The notes: generated from the letters alone by a model not told the origin. Numbered from the stretch's first letter, positions 1 to 8,648 are shown. The stretch is 64,000 nt of DNA from CAZAMI01 sp964627805 (GCA_964627805.1 CAZVLA010000028.1:26535-90534), one strand, 5' to 3'. Made by a program: numbers and translations.

Positions 1-22
1 CTATCGTTCTCTAAGCTATTTC

Positions 23-75
23 TGATATGTACGACTCTTTTAGTAGTTGTACATATCATAGCTAGTTTTAAATAC
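23..75 (+). promoter_or_regulatory. Palindromic operator and TATA box before the RHH gene
   Basis: TGATATGTAC (23-32) and its perfect reverse complement GTACATATCA (49-58) form 10-bp arms around a 16-base spacer. A TATA-like TTTTAAATAC lies at 66-75, about 25 bases before the TTG start at 95, so the mRNA is probably leaderless. A related half-site, GTACATATATCA, recurs inside the coding region at about 118-129. An inverted repeat immediately upstream of the TATA box of an RHH gene fits an autoregulatory site. Binding by the encoded protein is inference. Confidence 0.5.
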
Positions 76-94
76 TACGATTAATGTATTTCTC

Positions 95-460
95 TTGGAG
101 GGGTCAGACATACCGACAGTACATATATCACTGCCGGAGAAGCTGTACAGTAGGTTGAAGAGGATAGCTAGTGATATGGGTATTCAAATAACTGACCTTA
201 TAAAGATGTTCATAAAAGCCGGTCTTGATGGTGGAACGATAGTAACAAGTAACGCGCCTAACATACCAAGTAATGCCACATTATCGAAAGTTGAGAAGGA
301 AGTGTCCTACCTTAAGGGTAGGGTATACATAATGGATCTGGTGATTAAGGACCTGCAATCTAAGATTGAGGAGCTTGAGAGGAGGCTAGAGGAGATAGAA
401 TCACCTGATGTACTATTCAATATTAGACGCTATAGTGAGGGTAGACTTAATAAGCCTTGA
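95..460 (+). CDS. Ribbon-helix-helix regulator with C-terminal coiled coil
   Basis: A 121-aa protein, probably a DNA-binding repressor. Residues about 6-48 read as a ribbon-helix-helix unit: a short beta strand (TVHISLP), then two amphipathic helices. Residues about 64-105 are rich in heptad-like Leu/Ile/Val with Glu/Lys (VSYLKGRVYIMDLV, IEELERRLEEI) and should form a coiled coil for oligomerisation. The TTG start was chosen because a TATA box sits 25 bases upstream and no ATG lies in frame. It is transcribed convergently with tyrS. The family of targets is unknown; the palindrome just upstream suggests autoregulation. Confidence 0.7.
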   Translation: MEGSDIPTVHISLPEKLYSRLKRIASDMGIQITDLIKMFIKAGLDGGTIVTSNAPNIPSNATLSKVEKEVSYLKGRVYIMDLVIKDLQSKIEELERRLEEIESPDVLFNIRRYSEGRLNKP

Positions 461-471
461 CACTATTATTT

Positions 472-541
472 CACGGCCCCGCCTAAGGCCCCGAGTCTCG
501 GGGCGTTATGAGGCGGGGAGGGCCACCCCCGGCCCTTCTCC
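472..541. other. GC-rich double hairpin between convergent genes
   Basis: A strongly GC-rich island in AT-rich surroundings. CCCCGCCT (477-484) pairs with AGGCGGGG (511-518). Nested inside, GCCCCGA (488-494) pairs with TCGGGGC (498-504) around a 3-base loop, leaving an asymmetric 3/6 internal loop. A second hairpin, AGGGCC (519-524) with GGCCCT (531-536), follows directly. It lies between the stop codons of the RHH gene and tyrS. It may be a structured RNA on either strand or a bidirectional terminator. No tRNA, C/D or ACA box signature is visible. Confidence 0.4.
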
Positions 542-545
542 TTAC

Positions 546-1622
546 TTATCTGCTTACTGATGACTTAATCCTCTTAATTAATTCCTTAGCTTTAGGTCTA
601 CTTAATACGCTCTCCCTTATTGGCTCCACGATCCTTATTAGATAGTTACTTACCGCGTTTTTTAGGTCTAGCGGGTGTAGCTTACCCTCTACGTAATCCC
701 TCTCTAGGTCCTCATACCTCCAGTACGTTATCGGACCTCCGTACTTATTTGGTCTATCAATCCTGAACTCCACTTCAGATTCTCTAAATATTATGTACTT
801 AGCTATAGCTAGTACAGGGTTACCCTCAACCTGCCTTGGTGGGCAGTATGCCTTCCTAATCTTACTCCTTATCTCTTCATTCGTGTCGGTTATGAATATA
901 GCTGACTCAGGTCTTGATTTACTCATTTTAATCTCTACGTAGTACTCGTCCCTACTTAACCTACTTACGTCCATCCTACCAGTACCTACTAATGAAGGTA
1001 TTAAGGGTGTGTGTATAGCTACTACTTTCTTCCACTTAAGTTTCTCAGCTACATCTCTAGCGAGCATGTGTGCCTTACGTTGATCCATACCGCCTAAGGC
1101 CACATCAATCCCTAGGTGGAATATGTCGGTTACCTGCATGAGTGGGTAAATGAGTTTTGAGAAGTCGGTCTCAGCCTCATCCGCCTTCCTACCCATTATA
1201 GTTAGGGCTCTCCTAACCCTAGCTAGTGAGAGTACCTTAGCTACCCTAAGTAACTTCCCCCAATAATCAATATCCTTAACTAAGTCCTCAGCATACACGA
1301 ATTCGTACCTACCCTCAAGACCTAGAGCATTAAGTACGTCAGCTACGTGCTGTGCCGCATACTTAATTAACTCTAAATTACCTCCCAACTTATCATTTAT
1401 CCATGCATGCCAAGTAGCTGCTAATAACTTCATCTTAATACCTACATCAACTAAATCCTTAAACTTAAACGCCCAGACTAACCACCCAATATGGAATATA
1501 CCGCTTGGCTCAAACCCTAAGTAACCAGTACCACCTACCTCTAGGACCTTCCTTAACTCTTCCTTAGTCACTACCTCCTCAGCACACCTAGTAGCTACTC
1601 TTAACCTATCCTCTAAATCCAT
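546..1622 (-). CDS. tyrS: Tyrosyl-tRNA synthetase
   Basis: Class I aminoacyl-tRNA synthetase of the short archaeal/eukaryotic TyrRS type (358 aa), charging tRNA-Tyr in the cytoplasm. The HIGH-equivalent is EPSGIFHIGW near residues 38-47, and the KMSKS loop is intact near residue 232 (IKMSKSRPESA). The central LMQVTDIFHLGIDVALGGMDQRK segment with its Gln/Asp residues is typical of tyrosine recognition in archaeal TyrRS rather than TrpRS. Start ATG follows GGTGGT. Its upstream neighbour on the same strand is a radical SAM gene about 60 bases away; the convergent GC-rich hairpin lies after its stop. Confidence 0.92.
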   Translation of the reverse strand: MDLEDRLRVATRCAEEVVTKEELRKVLEVGGTGYLGFEPSGIFHIGWLVWAFKFKDLVDVGIKMKLLAATWHAWINDKLGGNLELIKYAAQHVADVLNALGLEGRYEFVYAEDLVKDIDYWGKLLRVAKVLSLARVRRALTIMGRKADEAETDFSKLIYPLMQVTDIFHLGIDVALGGMDQRKAHMLARDVAEKLKWKKVVAIHTPLIPSLVGTGRMDVSRLSRDEYYVEIKMSKSRPESAIFITDTNEEIRSKIRKAYCPPRQVEGNPVLAIAKYIIFRESEVEFRIDRPNKYGGPITYWRYEDLERDYVEGKLHPLDLKNAVSNYLIRIVEPIRESVLSRPKAKELIKRIKSSVSR

Positions 1623-1682
1623 AGCACCACCTAAGAGAGATAGTACGTAACTCTTAAATTACTTACTTACGTGGTTAATTAA

Positions 1683-2723
1683 CTAAATGAAGTATTTGTA
1701 AGTAGATACCCTCCCCTCACCGACGATATTTAATCTGTAACCGCAGTAGGGGCACCTACCGTCCTTACTTAACCTATAATTAATTACTCCGTAATGTGTC
1801 CTCCTAATAACTACCTTACCGCAGTTGGGGCATTTAGTATGCATGTACTCCGTACTTGCTATGTTACCCACGTACACATACCTTATACCACTCCTTAATG
1901 CCTCCTCATATATACGAATAAGTAACTCAGTACTTGTGGGTGGTTTAAAGTATTCGTAGGCTGGGTAATACCTATTTACATGCAGTGGTACGTCATCACC
2001 TAAGTATCTTAAGTGATTATCTATTACCCAATCAATACATTCGTCCCAGTCATTAGCTCCAGTAACTACTAAGTAGACAGCCTCAACATGAACACCTAAC
2101 TTAATAGCTTCAGATAAGTTCCTAAGTATTTCTGTAGGGTCTGGTATTCCTTGGTACTTCCTATAAGTCTCTGGGCAACCCTTAATATCTGCACTTATGG
2201 CGTCTAATCCCGCCTTAACTAATTCATGTAGGGCTTCCCTAGTCATTGATGCGTTAGAAACTATTACTGTGTAAAGTCCATGCTTCTTAGCCTCCTTGAA
2301 AACGTCGATTAAGTATTCAAGATGTATTACTGGTTCGTTAAAGCTAGCGCATACACCCTCATCACCCCACCTTAAAGCATACTTAACTATATCCTCCGGT
2401 GATATCGTCTTAGAATCCTCCGGTGGTGGGTACTTACTTAAGTGCCAGTTCTGACACCAAGGACAGAGGAAGTTACATCCCCAACCACTGAAGGTAGTTG
2501 CTGACGATCCTGGGTAAAAGTGGAAGAGAGGCTTAATCTCTATCGGTCTTGACTCTATAGCTGATACCTTACCGTAACCTACGTTATAGAGCTTACCACC
2601 TAAGTTTCTGTAGTTCTTGCATAGCCCGTAACTTCCTTGAGGTATTGAGCATCTCCTAATGCATGTACCACACCTAACTCTACCACCGCCTTCGGGTTTC
2701 TGAAGTATTGCGTACTTACTCAT
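1683..2723 (-). CDS. MEMO-associated (AmmeMemoRadiSam-type) radical SAM enzyme
   Basis: A 346-aa member of the pyruvate formate-lyase-activase-like radical SAM group (COG1180). The SAM-binding cluster is Cys83-x3-Cys87-x2-Cys90 (CNFLCPWC). An N-terminal Cys set (18, 21, 25, 35) and a C-terminal zinc-ribbon-like pair (CPNC at 298-301, CPYC at 324-327) match the full-length archaeal proteins that usually sit beside MEMO and AMMECR1 genes. Neither partner is visible here. Substrate is unknown for the family. The start ATG lies next to GGGTGGATA. Confidence 0.8.
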   Translation of the reverse strand: MSKYAILQKPEGGGRVRCGTCIRRCSIPQGSYGLCKNYRNLGGKLYNVGYGKVSAIESRPIEIKPLFHFYPGSSATTFSGWGCNFLCPWCQNWHLSKYPPPEDSKTISPEDIVKYALRWGDEGVCASFNEPVIHLEYLIDVFKEAKKHGLYTVIVSNASMTREALHELVKAGLDAISADIKGCPETYRKYQGIPDPTEILRNLSEAIKLGVHVEAVYLVVTGANDWDECIDWVIDNHLRYLGDDVPLHVNRYYPAYEYFKPPTSTELLIRIYEEALRSGIRYVYVGNIASTEYMHTKCPNCGKVVIRRTHYGVINYRLSKDGRCPYCGYRLNIVGEGRVSTYKYFI

Positions 2724-2761
2724 TATCCACCCGTGGAATTAGTTCTTAGTTCGTGAATAAG

Positions 2762-3490
2762 TTATTTAGTTATGTACTTAAGTACCTCCTTAATCACATC
2801 AACTATCTCATTAACTACAGCTTCTAGGAACCTCTTACCCTTATCAGCACTACCTAGTCTAGGGTCTCCATTAAGTGGTAGTGTGAATATGTACTCGTCA
2901 ATTACCTTAGAGTATAGCCTACCCTTAATGCTTAGGTAGGGCTTTGGATTAGGTACTGCGTACTCCATCTTAACTAACTCGGGAGCTACTGCTAATACCG
3001 CTGAGGTCTCGTCATCTCCTCCATGACCTACAGCACTGAAGAGTTCCTTCCTAACATCCTGAGCTACGTGGGTCCACCAATTAATGACTAATACAGTACC
3101 ATTAGTTTCGTAAGTTACGTCTCTAGCAGCCATCGATAATGGTAATGTATTACCTCCATGACCATTAATGATTACCAGTAACTTAAATCCATTCTTAAAT
3201 ACTGATCTCATAACCTCAGCTACGTACTCCTTAAGTACGTCTGACCTAACGTCTATAGTTCCTGAGAACTTACTTAAGGCCTTACATGATCCGTAGTATA
3301 TTGGGGGCATTACTACGGCATTACCTAACTTCTCAGCAACTCTCTCAGCTATCCACTTAGGTACTATAGTGTCAGTACCTAATGGTAGGTGATCTCCATG
3401 CCTCTCAACACTACCTACAGGTAATATAGCTACTACCTTCTCAAGAGATTCGAAGTCCTTACCGACTAATTCATCCCACTTAATGACCAA
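2762..3490 (-). CDS. Creatininase-family amidohydrolase
   Basis: Metal-dependent amidohydrolase/deformylase of the creatininase fold (242 aa). Expected ligands are visible: Glu29 and His31 in VGSVERHGDH, Asp40 in LGTD, NGHGGN at 110-114, and GHGGDDETS near 156-163. Archaeal members include ArfB, the FAPy deformylase of riboflavin/F420 biosynthesis, and uncharacterised hydrolases, so the substrate is left open. TTG start with a strong GGGGTGAG site upstream. It lies 6 bases after the thioesterase-like gene on the same strand, which suggests cotranscription. Confidence 0.82.
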   Translation of the reverse strand: MVIKWDELVGKDFESLEKVVAILPVGSVERHGDHLPLGTDTIVPKWIAERVAEKLGNAVVMPPIYYGSCKALSKFSGTIDVRSDVLKEYVAEVMRSVFKNGFKLLVIINGHGGNTLPLSMAARDVTYETNGTVLVINWWTHVAQDVRKELFSAVGHGGDDETSAVLAVAPELVKMEYAVPNPKPYLSIKGRLYSKVIDEYIFTLPLNGDPRLGSADKGKRFLEAVVNEIVDVIKEVLKYITK

Positions 3491-3496
3491 CCCTAC

Positions 3497-3892
3497 TCAC
3501 CCCTTAATTAGTTCCTTAAGCCTACTCACGAATTCTTCCTTATCAACTATAGCCCTCTCATGAATACCATGACCTACCTTCCTACCCCTCCAGAACACCT
3601 CAACCCAGAACGTGAGTCTATTCTTATCAATACTTAGTAATTCAGACCTAACCTCAATCTCCTCACCTATGGGTGCTGCTGTTAAGTGCCTAACATTAAC
3701 TAGTGTACCTACCGTTGTCTTTCCCTCAGGCAGGTAAGGCTCTACAGATTCCTTACACGTCTCCTCCATAAATGCTATCATCGAAGGTGTTGAGAGTACC
3801 TCAATATTTCCTGAACCAACGTGTTTAGCTGAGTGCTGAGGTCCCGGAATGTATTTCTTTACGTATTTAAGCCCCTTAACTAACTCACTCAT
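3497..3892 (-). CDS. Hotdog-fold thioesterase (FlK-like)
   Basis: A 131-aa protein resembling the fluoroacetyl-CoA-thioesterase-like hotdog family: STPSMIAFMEETC near the N-terminus, GTLVNVRHLTAAPIG in the middle and GHGIHERAIVD near the C-terminus match the characteristic pattern of this group. It probably hydrolyses a small acyl-CoA; the natural substrate cannot be read from sequence. An in-frame GTG lies 9 bases upstream at 3901, but GGTGAT overlaps that codon and is well spaced for the ATG at 3892, so I chose the ATG. Confidence 0.75.
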   Translation of the reverse strand: MSELVKGLKYVKKYIPGPQHSAKHVGSGNIEVLSTPSMIAFMEETCKESVEPYLPEGKTTVGTLVNVRHLTAAPIGEEIEVRSELLSIDKNRLTFWVEVFWRGRKVGHGIHERAIVDKEEFVSRLKELIKG

Positions 3893-3924
3893 AATTATCA
3901 CCGACTATGCTTAGTTAATCCTCC

Positions 3925-4626
3925 TTAAAAGTATGTGTTCATGATTAGTACATAGGTAATTAGCGAGATGATGGGTAGTACCTGTAGTAGAATAGCTCTT
4001 GGGTCATAACTGAAGTGGGGATTGAAGAACCTTAACTTAAGGTAGAGCCCTTCTTCATACATCCTTGAGTGCTCTATAGACGCTAATATACTCACAGCAA
4101 CGCCTTTACCAACGCCCTCCCCCTTAAGGTCATTAACTAGTAAGGCTGACTCCATATCACGTAATGTATGGGGTATTACCTTCCATAAAAGCGCTGGGAA
4201 CACTGCACCCTCCTTAATACCTAGTCTTCTGAGTAGGTACGAAATCTCCATGGGATTCATCATGAATACTGCAGTAAGTATTGATAAAGTATTGAGTAGT
4301 ACTCTAGAACCTATTATTAATGAATTAATTAGTGAGTGCGTAAACGGTATTGTAGTTAGTACGTACCAAGCTGTAGGTAGTATTGCGAGTATTACTGAGT
4401 AGATGAATAACCTATACGTTCGTGCTGTTAAATGAATTAACACCAAGGTAATCATTACTATCACCAATCCGTACCTACACCAAGTACCTACGTATACTAA
4501 GGTAGTAGCTAATGCGATCCCAAGTATTGATGAGGAATGCCTCCACCAAGTATCGTCACCTATGAATACCGCTCTAAGTATTAGTTCCTCAATAACCGAT
4601 ACCAACTTCGTTATTGGGTTACTCAA
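3925..4626 (-). CDS. ECF transporter T component (EcfT/CbiQ family)
   Basis: A 233-aa membrane protein with about five hydrophobic segments and the long cytoplasmic stretch between them that couples to the ATPases (PHTLRDMESALLVNDLKGEG and the charged region around SRMYEEGLYLK). It is the energy-coupling scaffold of an energy-coupling-factor importer. Its TTG start overlaps the stop of the ATPase gene in the sequence TTGAGTAA, with GGTGAT 6 bases before it. It is the last gene of an S-A-T operon. Confidence 0.8.
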   Translation of the reverse strand: MSNPITKLVSVIEELILRAVFIGDDTWWRHSSSILGIALATTLVYVGTWCRYGLVIVMITLVLIHLTARTYRLFIYSVILAILPTAWYVLTTIPFTHSLINSLIIGSRVLLNTLSILTAVFMMNPMEISYLLRRLGIKEGAVFPALLWKVIPHTLRDMESALLVNDLKGEGVGKGVAVSILASIEHSRMYEEGLYLKLRFFNPHFSYDPRAILLQVLPIISLITYVLIMNTYF

Positions 4627-5878
4627 GCGTAATCACCTCATCACATATGCTTAGTATGTCATCATCGTGTGATGCTATAACAAATGAAGTCCCTCTAGAC
4701 CTAGCCTTAACTATTGATTCGAGTACGAAGTACTTAGACCTAGGATCTAAACCTACGGTTGGTTCATCAAGCAGTATTAAATCAGCACCCCTAACTAGTG
4801 CTGAAGCAATAGCCACTCTCCTTCTCTCACCAGTACTTAGTCTCATTATCGGTGACTTAGCTACGCAGTCCACGCCGAATAGCTTAAGTACCTCATAACG
4901 ACCCCTAACCTCCTCAATAGGTGTTGGTTCCGAAAAGTAAAGTAGGGGATTATCAGGTATGTAGAGCACCTTACCATTCACACTTACTTCATAACTACTT
5001 CCAGACCTACGAGAGGCTATTAACTTAAGTAATGTGGTCTTACCTGAACCTGAGGGACCCCTAATGAGTAATACCTCACCACGCCTTACACTAAAGCTTA
5101 CATTACTTAATACGTACTTACTCATTCCCGGGTACTTAAATCTACGTACATTAACTCTACACACTACATCACTACCTGGGCTTCCCCTACCTAACTCCTT
5201 AATCTTGCGTCTCCATACTTTATAGGGGTCACTATTGAGCCTTAAAGGCTCTAACCTACCGTTACTTAGGAAATAAACCTTATCAACTACAGATTCCCAC
5301 TTGCTTACGTCATGGTCAATTATGATTACTGTTGCTTTAATCTCCTTAAGTATTCCCTTGACCACATTAACTACTTTTAAAGCGTTAATCTTATCCAAGT
5401 GGGATGTTGGCTCATCAAGTAAGAATATACTCCTCCCTGAGACCTCAGCTGATGCTATACTCAATCTCTGAAGCTCTCCTGAGCTTAACGTGTACGTAGG
5501 TCTACTTAACAGGTCATGCAGTCCGTACTTACGCAGTAACTCCTTAATATCACTCATACTTAACTTAAGCTTACTGAATGACATTACTTCAGACCATACA
5601 TAAGGAGTTACTATAGAGTACCAAGGTTCCTGAGGTACGTAGTATATGTACTTACGTAAGTAAGTAGGATCAGGTTTTAACGTTCCTGAGACCTTAGCTT
5701 TAATTACGTAAGGTATGACTGTAGATATTACTCTAAGTAATGTAGTCTTACCTGAACCTGAAGGACCGGTAATTAACGTAGCCTTACCTGATTCAAATAG
5801 TGCTGTTAGTTTTGAGAGTACTTCTCTACCACCTTCGTAAGCTACGCTTAACTCCTCAATTACTACGTCATTACTCAA
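4619..5878 (-). CDS. ECF transporter ATPase, two ABC domains fused
   Basis: A 419-aa protein with two nucleotide-binding domains in one chain. Domain 1: Walker A GPSGSGKT 38-45, signature LSSGE 131-135, Walker B IFLLDE 151-156. Domain 2: Walker A GPSGSGKT 274-281, signature LSTGE 347-351, Walker B LILLDE 367-372. The two domains power uptake through the T and S subunits. The second domain is short because little is present between Walker A and signature (about 65 residues). The TTG start overlaps the S-subunit stop in TTGAGTAA, the same overlap used at the A/T junction. Confidence 0.9.
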   Translation of the reverse strand: MSNDVVIEELSVAYEGGREVLSKLTALFESGKATLITGPSGSGKTTLLRVISTVIPYVIKAKVSGTLKPDPTYLRKYIYYVPQEPWYSIVTPYVWSEVMSFSKLKLSMSDIKELLRKYGLHDLLSRPTYTLSSGELQRLSIASAEVSGRSIFLLDEPTSHLDKINALKVVNVVKGILKEIKATVIIIDHDVSKWESVVDKVYFLSNGRLEPLRLNSDPYKVWRRKIKELGRGSPGSDVVCRVNVRRFKYPGMSKYVLSNVSFSVRRGEVLLIRGPSGSGKTTLLKLIASRRSGSSYEVSVNGKVLYIPDNPLLYFSEPTPIEEVRGRYEVLKLFGVDCVAKSPIMRLSTGERRRVAIASALVRGADLILLDEPTVGLDPRSKYFVLESIVKARSRGTSFVIASHDDDILSICDEVITLE

Positions 5879-6638
5879 TACCTGGCTTACCTCCAGTAGC
5901 TCTAGCTATGAATGAGGCTATAGGTAACGCTACTGAGAGCCCCACTAATGCTTGACCGAAGTTTACGGGTACCTCAAATAATGCCTGCATGGGTGGTACC
6001 CTATTAACTATTGGATTAGTGAAGAAGTACTCGTAGAGGAAGTACCCAGTAACCATTACCATACCACCTAATAGCATCGAGACAGCTAACGATACGTTCT
6101 CCTTACCCCTAACTAGTACTGCGTATAGTAGAGTAATCGTTATGACCGCACCTACGCATACCCATAGTATAGGGCTTAAGCTTATCTTACCAGATATCAG
6201 TACAGCCTTAAACCCTAACACACTAACGGGTACTGAAGTTAATTCAGCAATACCTGACAACTTAAACACACCTAAGGTAGTTATGACAGCACCTACAGTT
6301 ACTGAAGCTACTACTGAGAGTGCCTTAGCTAATCTTAGGGATCTCCTCCTAAGTACTGATATCAAGTAAGAAACCACGAATCCCTCACAGAACTTAATCA
6401 CTAAGGTACCTGGTGCGAAGTAGGGGTAGCCAGTTACTGCATCAGCTATTGCTGAACCTACACCGGCAGCTATTGCCGTCTCGAGTGGGGGTGATATAGC
6501 TGCTATCGCGTATATTGCTGTCTCACCTAAGTTGAAGTAACCCCTAGTAGCTGGTGTGTAGATCTGAAGGACTACCGTAGCTACGAATACTAATGCAGTG
6601 AATATCACTAACCTAACTACATTACCTACGCTTCCCAT
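5871..6638 (-). CDS. ECF transporter S component (substrate-binding membrane subunit)
   Basis: A 255-aa membrane protein with about six transmembrane segments. The pattern NLGET near residue 37, followed by GVGSAIADAVTGYPYFAPGT and IKFCEGFVV, is typical of ECF S components, which bind vitamins, cofactor precursors or related small molecules. Substrate is not assignable from sequence. The upstream lysine-less threonine-synthase/winged-helix gene, 65 bases away on the same strand, could be its regulator. ATG start preceded by GGTGGT. Confidence 0.75.
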   Translation of the reverse strand: MGSVGNVVRLVIFTALVFVATVVLQIYTPATRGYFNLGETAIYAIAAISPPLETAIAAGVGSAIADAVTGYPYFAPGTLVIKFCEGFVVSYLISVLRRRSLRLAKALSVVASVTVGAVITTLGVFKLSGIAELTSVPVSVLGFKAVLISGKISLSPILWVCVGAVITITLLYAVLVRGKENVSLAVSMLLGGMVMVTGYFLYEYFFTNPIVNRVPPMQALFEVPVNFGQALVGLSVALPIASFIARATGGKPGIE

Positions 6639-6703
6639 TACACCACCGAACCTAGTCTAATGTGGTGACTTAATTAGTCGGAGCATCAGTATCTACCTCA
6701 GTA

Positions 6704-8059
6704 TTACCTAATAATCATTAACCCTTTATTAGTTACTTCATAGAGCTTCCTAACCCTACCATCAACTCTAACCTCACCTACTCTCCTAATTAATCCATTA
6801 CGCTCTAACTCGCTTACGTGTTGGTAGAGGACTCTTAGGCTCACCTTAATCCCGTACTTGTTCCTTAGTTCCTTCCATATAGCGTAGGGGTGCAGTGCTC
6901 CTTTAATAGCTATCAATTCAAGTATCTTTAATTTAGTGAATCCTATGTTAATACCTAGTACATTCTCAGCTTCATGCCCGCATACGCTCCTAAGTATGGC
7001 TACATCGCTTAATCCTCCACTAGTCATTACTGCTAATACTCTATCCGAGCTCGTTACGGTACCATTACTTACCAACTTAGTGAGTGCTGCTATTGTTGAT
7101 GCTCCTACAGGGTCGGTAAGTATCCCTTCGAACTTAACTAAGTACCTTATAGCCTTAATAACTTCAGATTCGCTAACCTCAATTACCTTACCTCCAACCT
7201 CCTTAATTATTTCATTAACCACGTTACCCAGTAATGGCTTCTCAACATAGATGTCCCTAAGTAGGGGTGTCCTACTTGATGCTTTTACGGCATATATAGT
7301 CGCTGAATTACCCAGCTCCTTGATGCAATTCCATATAGTAGTCACTAAGGCACCATCACCTACGGGTACAATTATTATTGAGGGACTTACTGACTTATTC
7401 AGCAACTCATTAATTACTATCTCATAGTAGAGCGTCCTATAACCATCTAGGAGGTAAGGATTGGTAGGTATTATCGGGAAGTACCTACTCTTAAGGACCT
7501 TACTTAATGCTTCCTCATAATTACTTACGAATTTAACTTTATCAGCTAGCGCTATTGATTGATAAGCCTTAATTGGTGAGACGGAATCAGGCATTACTAT
7601 CAGTGACTTAAGTCCGAATCTCCTAGCGTACGTACTTACAGAGACGCCTAAGTCACCTAGTGATGCTGATGCTACGTACTTAATACCTAACTGCTTAGCG
7701 GTAGCTACCGCAGTAACTACCCCCCTATCGATGAACGTACCTGTAGGATTTCTTGATTCATCTTTAATAATTAAAGACTTAATACCTAAGTAGTTACCTA
7801 GTTCATTAGCTAAAAGTACAGGTGTTAATCCTTCATGTAGAGTTATTAAGTCCTTATAATTACTTACTAAGACATCAGATAATGCCCATATACCGTAAAG
7901 ACCTTTCTTAAAAGTAAACAAAGGCTTACCTTCCCAATAGATAGTAGGTATAAGCACCGATCCGCATTTAGGGCATGAAGTAATTAACTCGTTATTCATA
8001 ATGAGTAGGGGCTTAAACTCTTCATTACATTCCAAGCACTTAAGTACCCTCCTAACCAC
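6704..8059 (-). CDS. Threonine-synthase-like pseudoenzyme fused to winged helix
   Basis: A 451-aa protein. An N-terminal zinc-ribbon-like region (Cys8, Cys11, Cys29, Cys32) and a fold-type-II PLP-enzyme body like threonine synthase are followed at about 372-451 by a winged-helix DNA-binding domain (LKILELIAIKGALHPYAI, then VSELERNGLIRR). The Schiff-base lysine in the canonical NPTGSFKDRG is replaced: the sequence reads NPTGTFIDRG with Ile110 (codon ATC). The PLP-contacting SSGNAG loop reads SLGDLG, Asn to Asp. It therefore should not catalyse PLP chemistry and may be a ligand-responsive regulator. A normal paralog with Lys is at 23660-24775. GTG start; divergent from the Nudix gene. Confidence 0.8.
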   Translation of the reverse strand: MVRRVLKCLECNEEFKPLLIMNNELITSCPKCGSVLIPTIYWEGKPLFTFKKGLYGIWALSDVLVSNYKDLITLHEGLTPVLLANELGNYLGIKSLIIKDESRNPTGTFIDRGVVTAVATAKQLGIKYVASASLGDLGVSVSTYARRFGLKSLIVMPDSVSPIKAYQSIALADKVKFVSNYEEALSKVLKSRYFPIIPTNPYLLDGYRTLYYEIVINELLNKSVSPSIIIVPVGDGALVTTIWNCIKELGNSATIYAVKASSRTPLLRDIYVEKPLLGNVVNEIIKEVGGKVIEVSESEVIKAIRYLVKFEGILTDPVGASTIAALTKLVSNGTVTSSDRVLAVMTSGGLSDVAILRSVCGHEAENVLGINIGFTKLKILELIAIKGALHPYAIWKELRNKYGIKVSLRVLYQHVSELERNGLIRRVGEVRVDGRVRKLYEVTNKGLMIIR

Positions 8060-8125
8060 GCACTTAAACCCTTATGAAGGGTATTTAGGGGCTTAATAGG
8101 TATTATTTACTTAGGGCTGTAAATA

Positions 8126-8605
8126 TTGAGTGGAGAAGCAGTTAGTTCATGGCCTAGATTAGCTGTTGGGGCTTTAGTACTTAGGGGTGATGAAGTACTC
8201 CTAGTCAAGAGGAGGTACCCACCAGCACCTAATAGGTGGTCAGTCCCTGGAGGTCACGTTGAGGCAGGGGAAGAGTTGAAAGAGGCTGTACTACGTGAGT
8301 TGAGGGAGGAGACGGGAATTATTGGTTATGACCCGTCACTCCTGGCGCTTATTGAGTACATAGCTTATAATGATTTAGGTAAGATTAAGTACCACTACTT
8401 AATAGTTGATTTCTTAATAAGGAGGTTTGAGGGTGAAGTAAGGCCTAATTACGAAGTACTTAGTGCTGGTTTCTTTAAATTAAATGATGCCTTAGAACTT
8501 AGGCTAACCGTAACTACTAGGAAATTACTGGAGCAGTTAAGGCGCGGTGTTGGGGAGGGTGAAGTAATGCATATTATATATAGGGAAGGAGGCAGTAGTA
8601 AGTAA
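8126..8605 (+). CDS. Nudix hydrolase
   Basis: A 159-aa phosphohydrolase with a complete Nudix box at residues 43-65 (G-x5-E-x7-REL-R-EE-x-G-I; GHVEAGE...RELREETGI). It probably hydrolyses ADP-ribose, NADH or damaged nucleotides; the subfamily resembles archaeal ADP-ribose pyrophosphatases. TTG start, divergent from the threonine-synthase-like regulator, 66 bases between the two starts. The PEPCK gene follows 43 bases downstream on the same strand. Confidence 0.85.
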   Translation: MSGEAVSSWPRLAVGALVLRGDEVLLVKRRYPPAPNRWSVPGGHVEAGEELKEAVLRELREETGIIGYDPSLLALIEYIAYNDLGKIKYHYLIVDFLIRRFEGEVRPNYEVLSAGFFKLNDALELRLTVTTRKLLEQLRRGVGEGEVMHIIYREGGSSK

Positions 8606-8648
8606 TTACCTTAAAAGCTACACTAAACAAATCACTTGAGGTAGTAGG

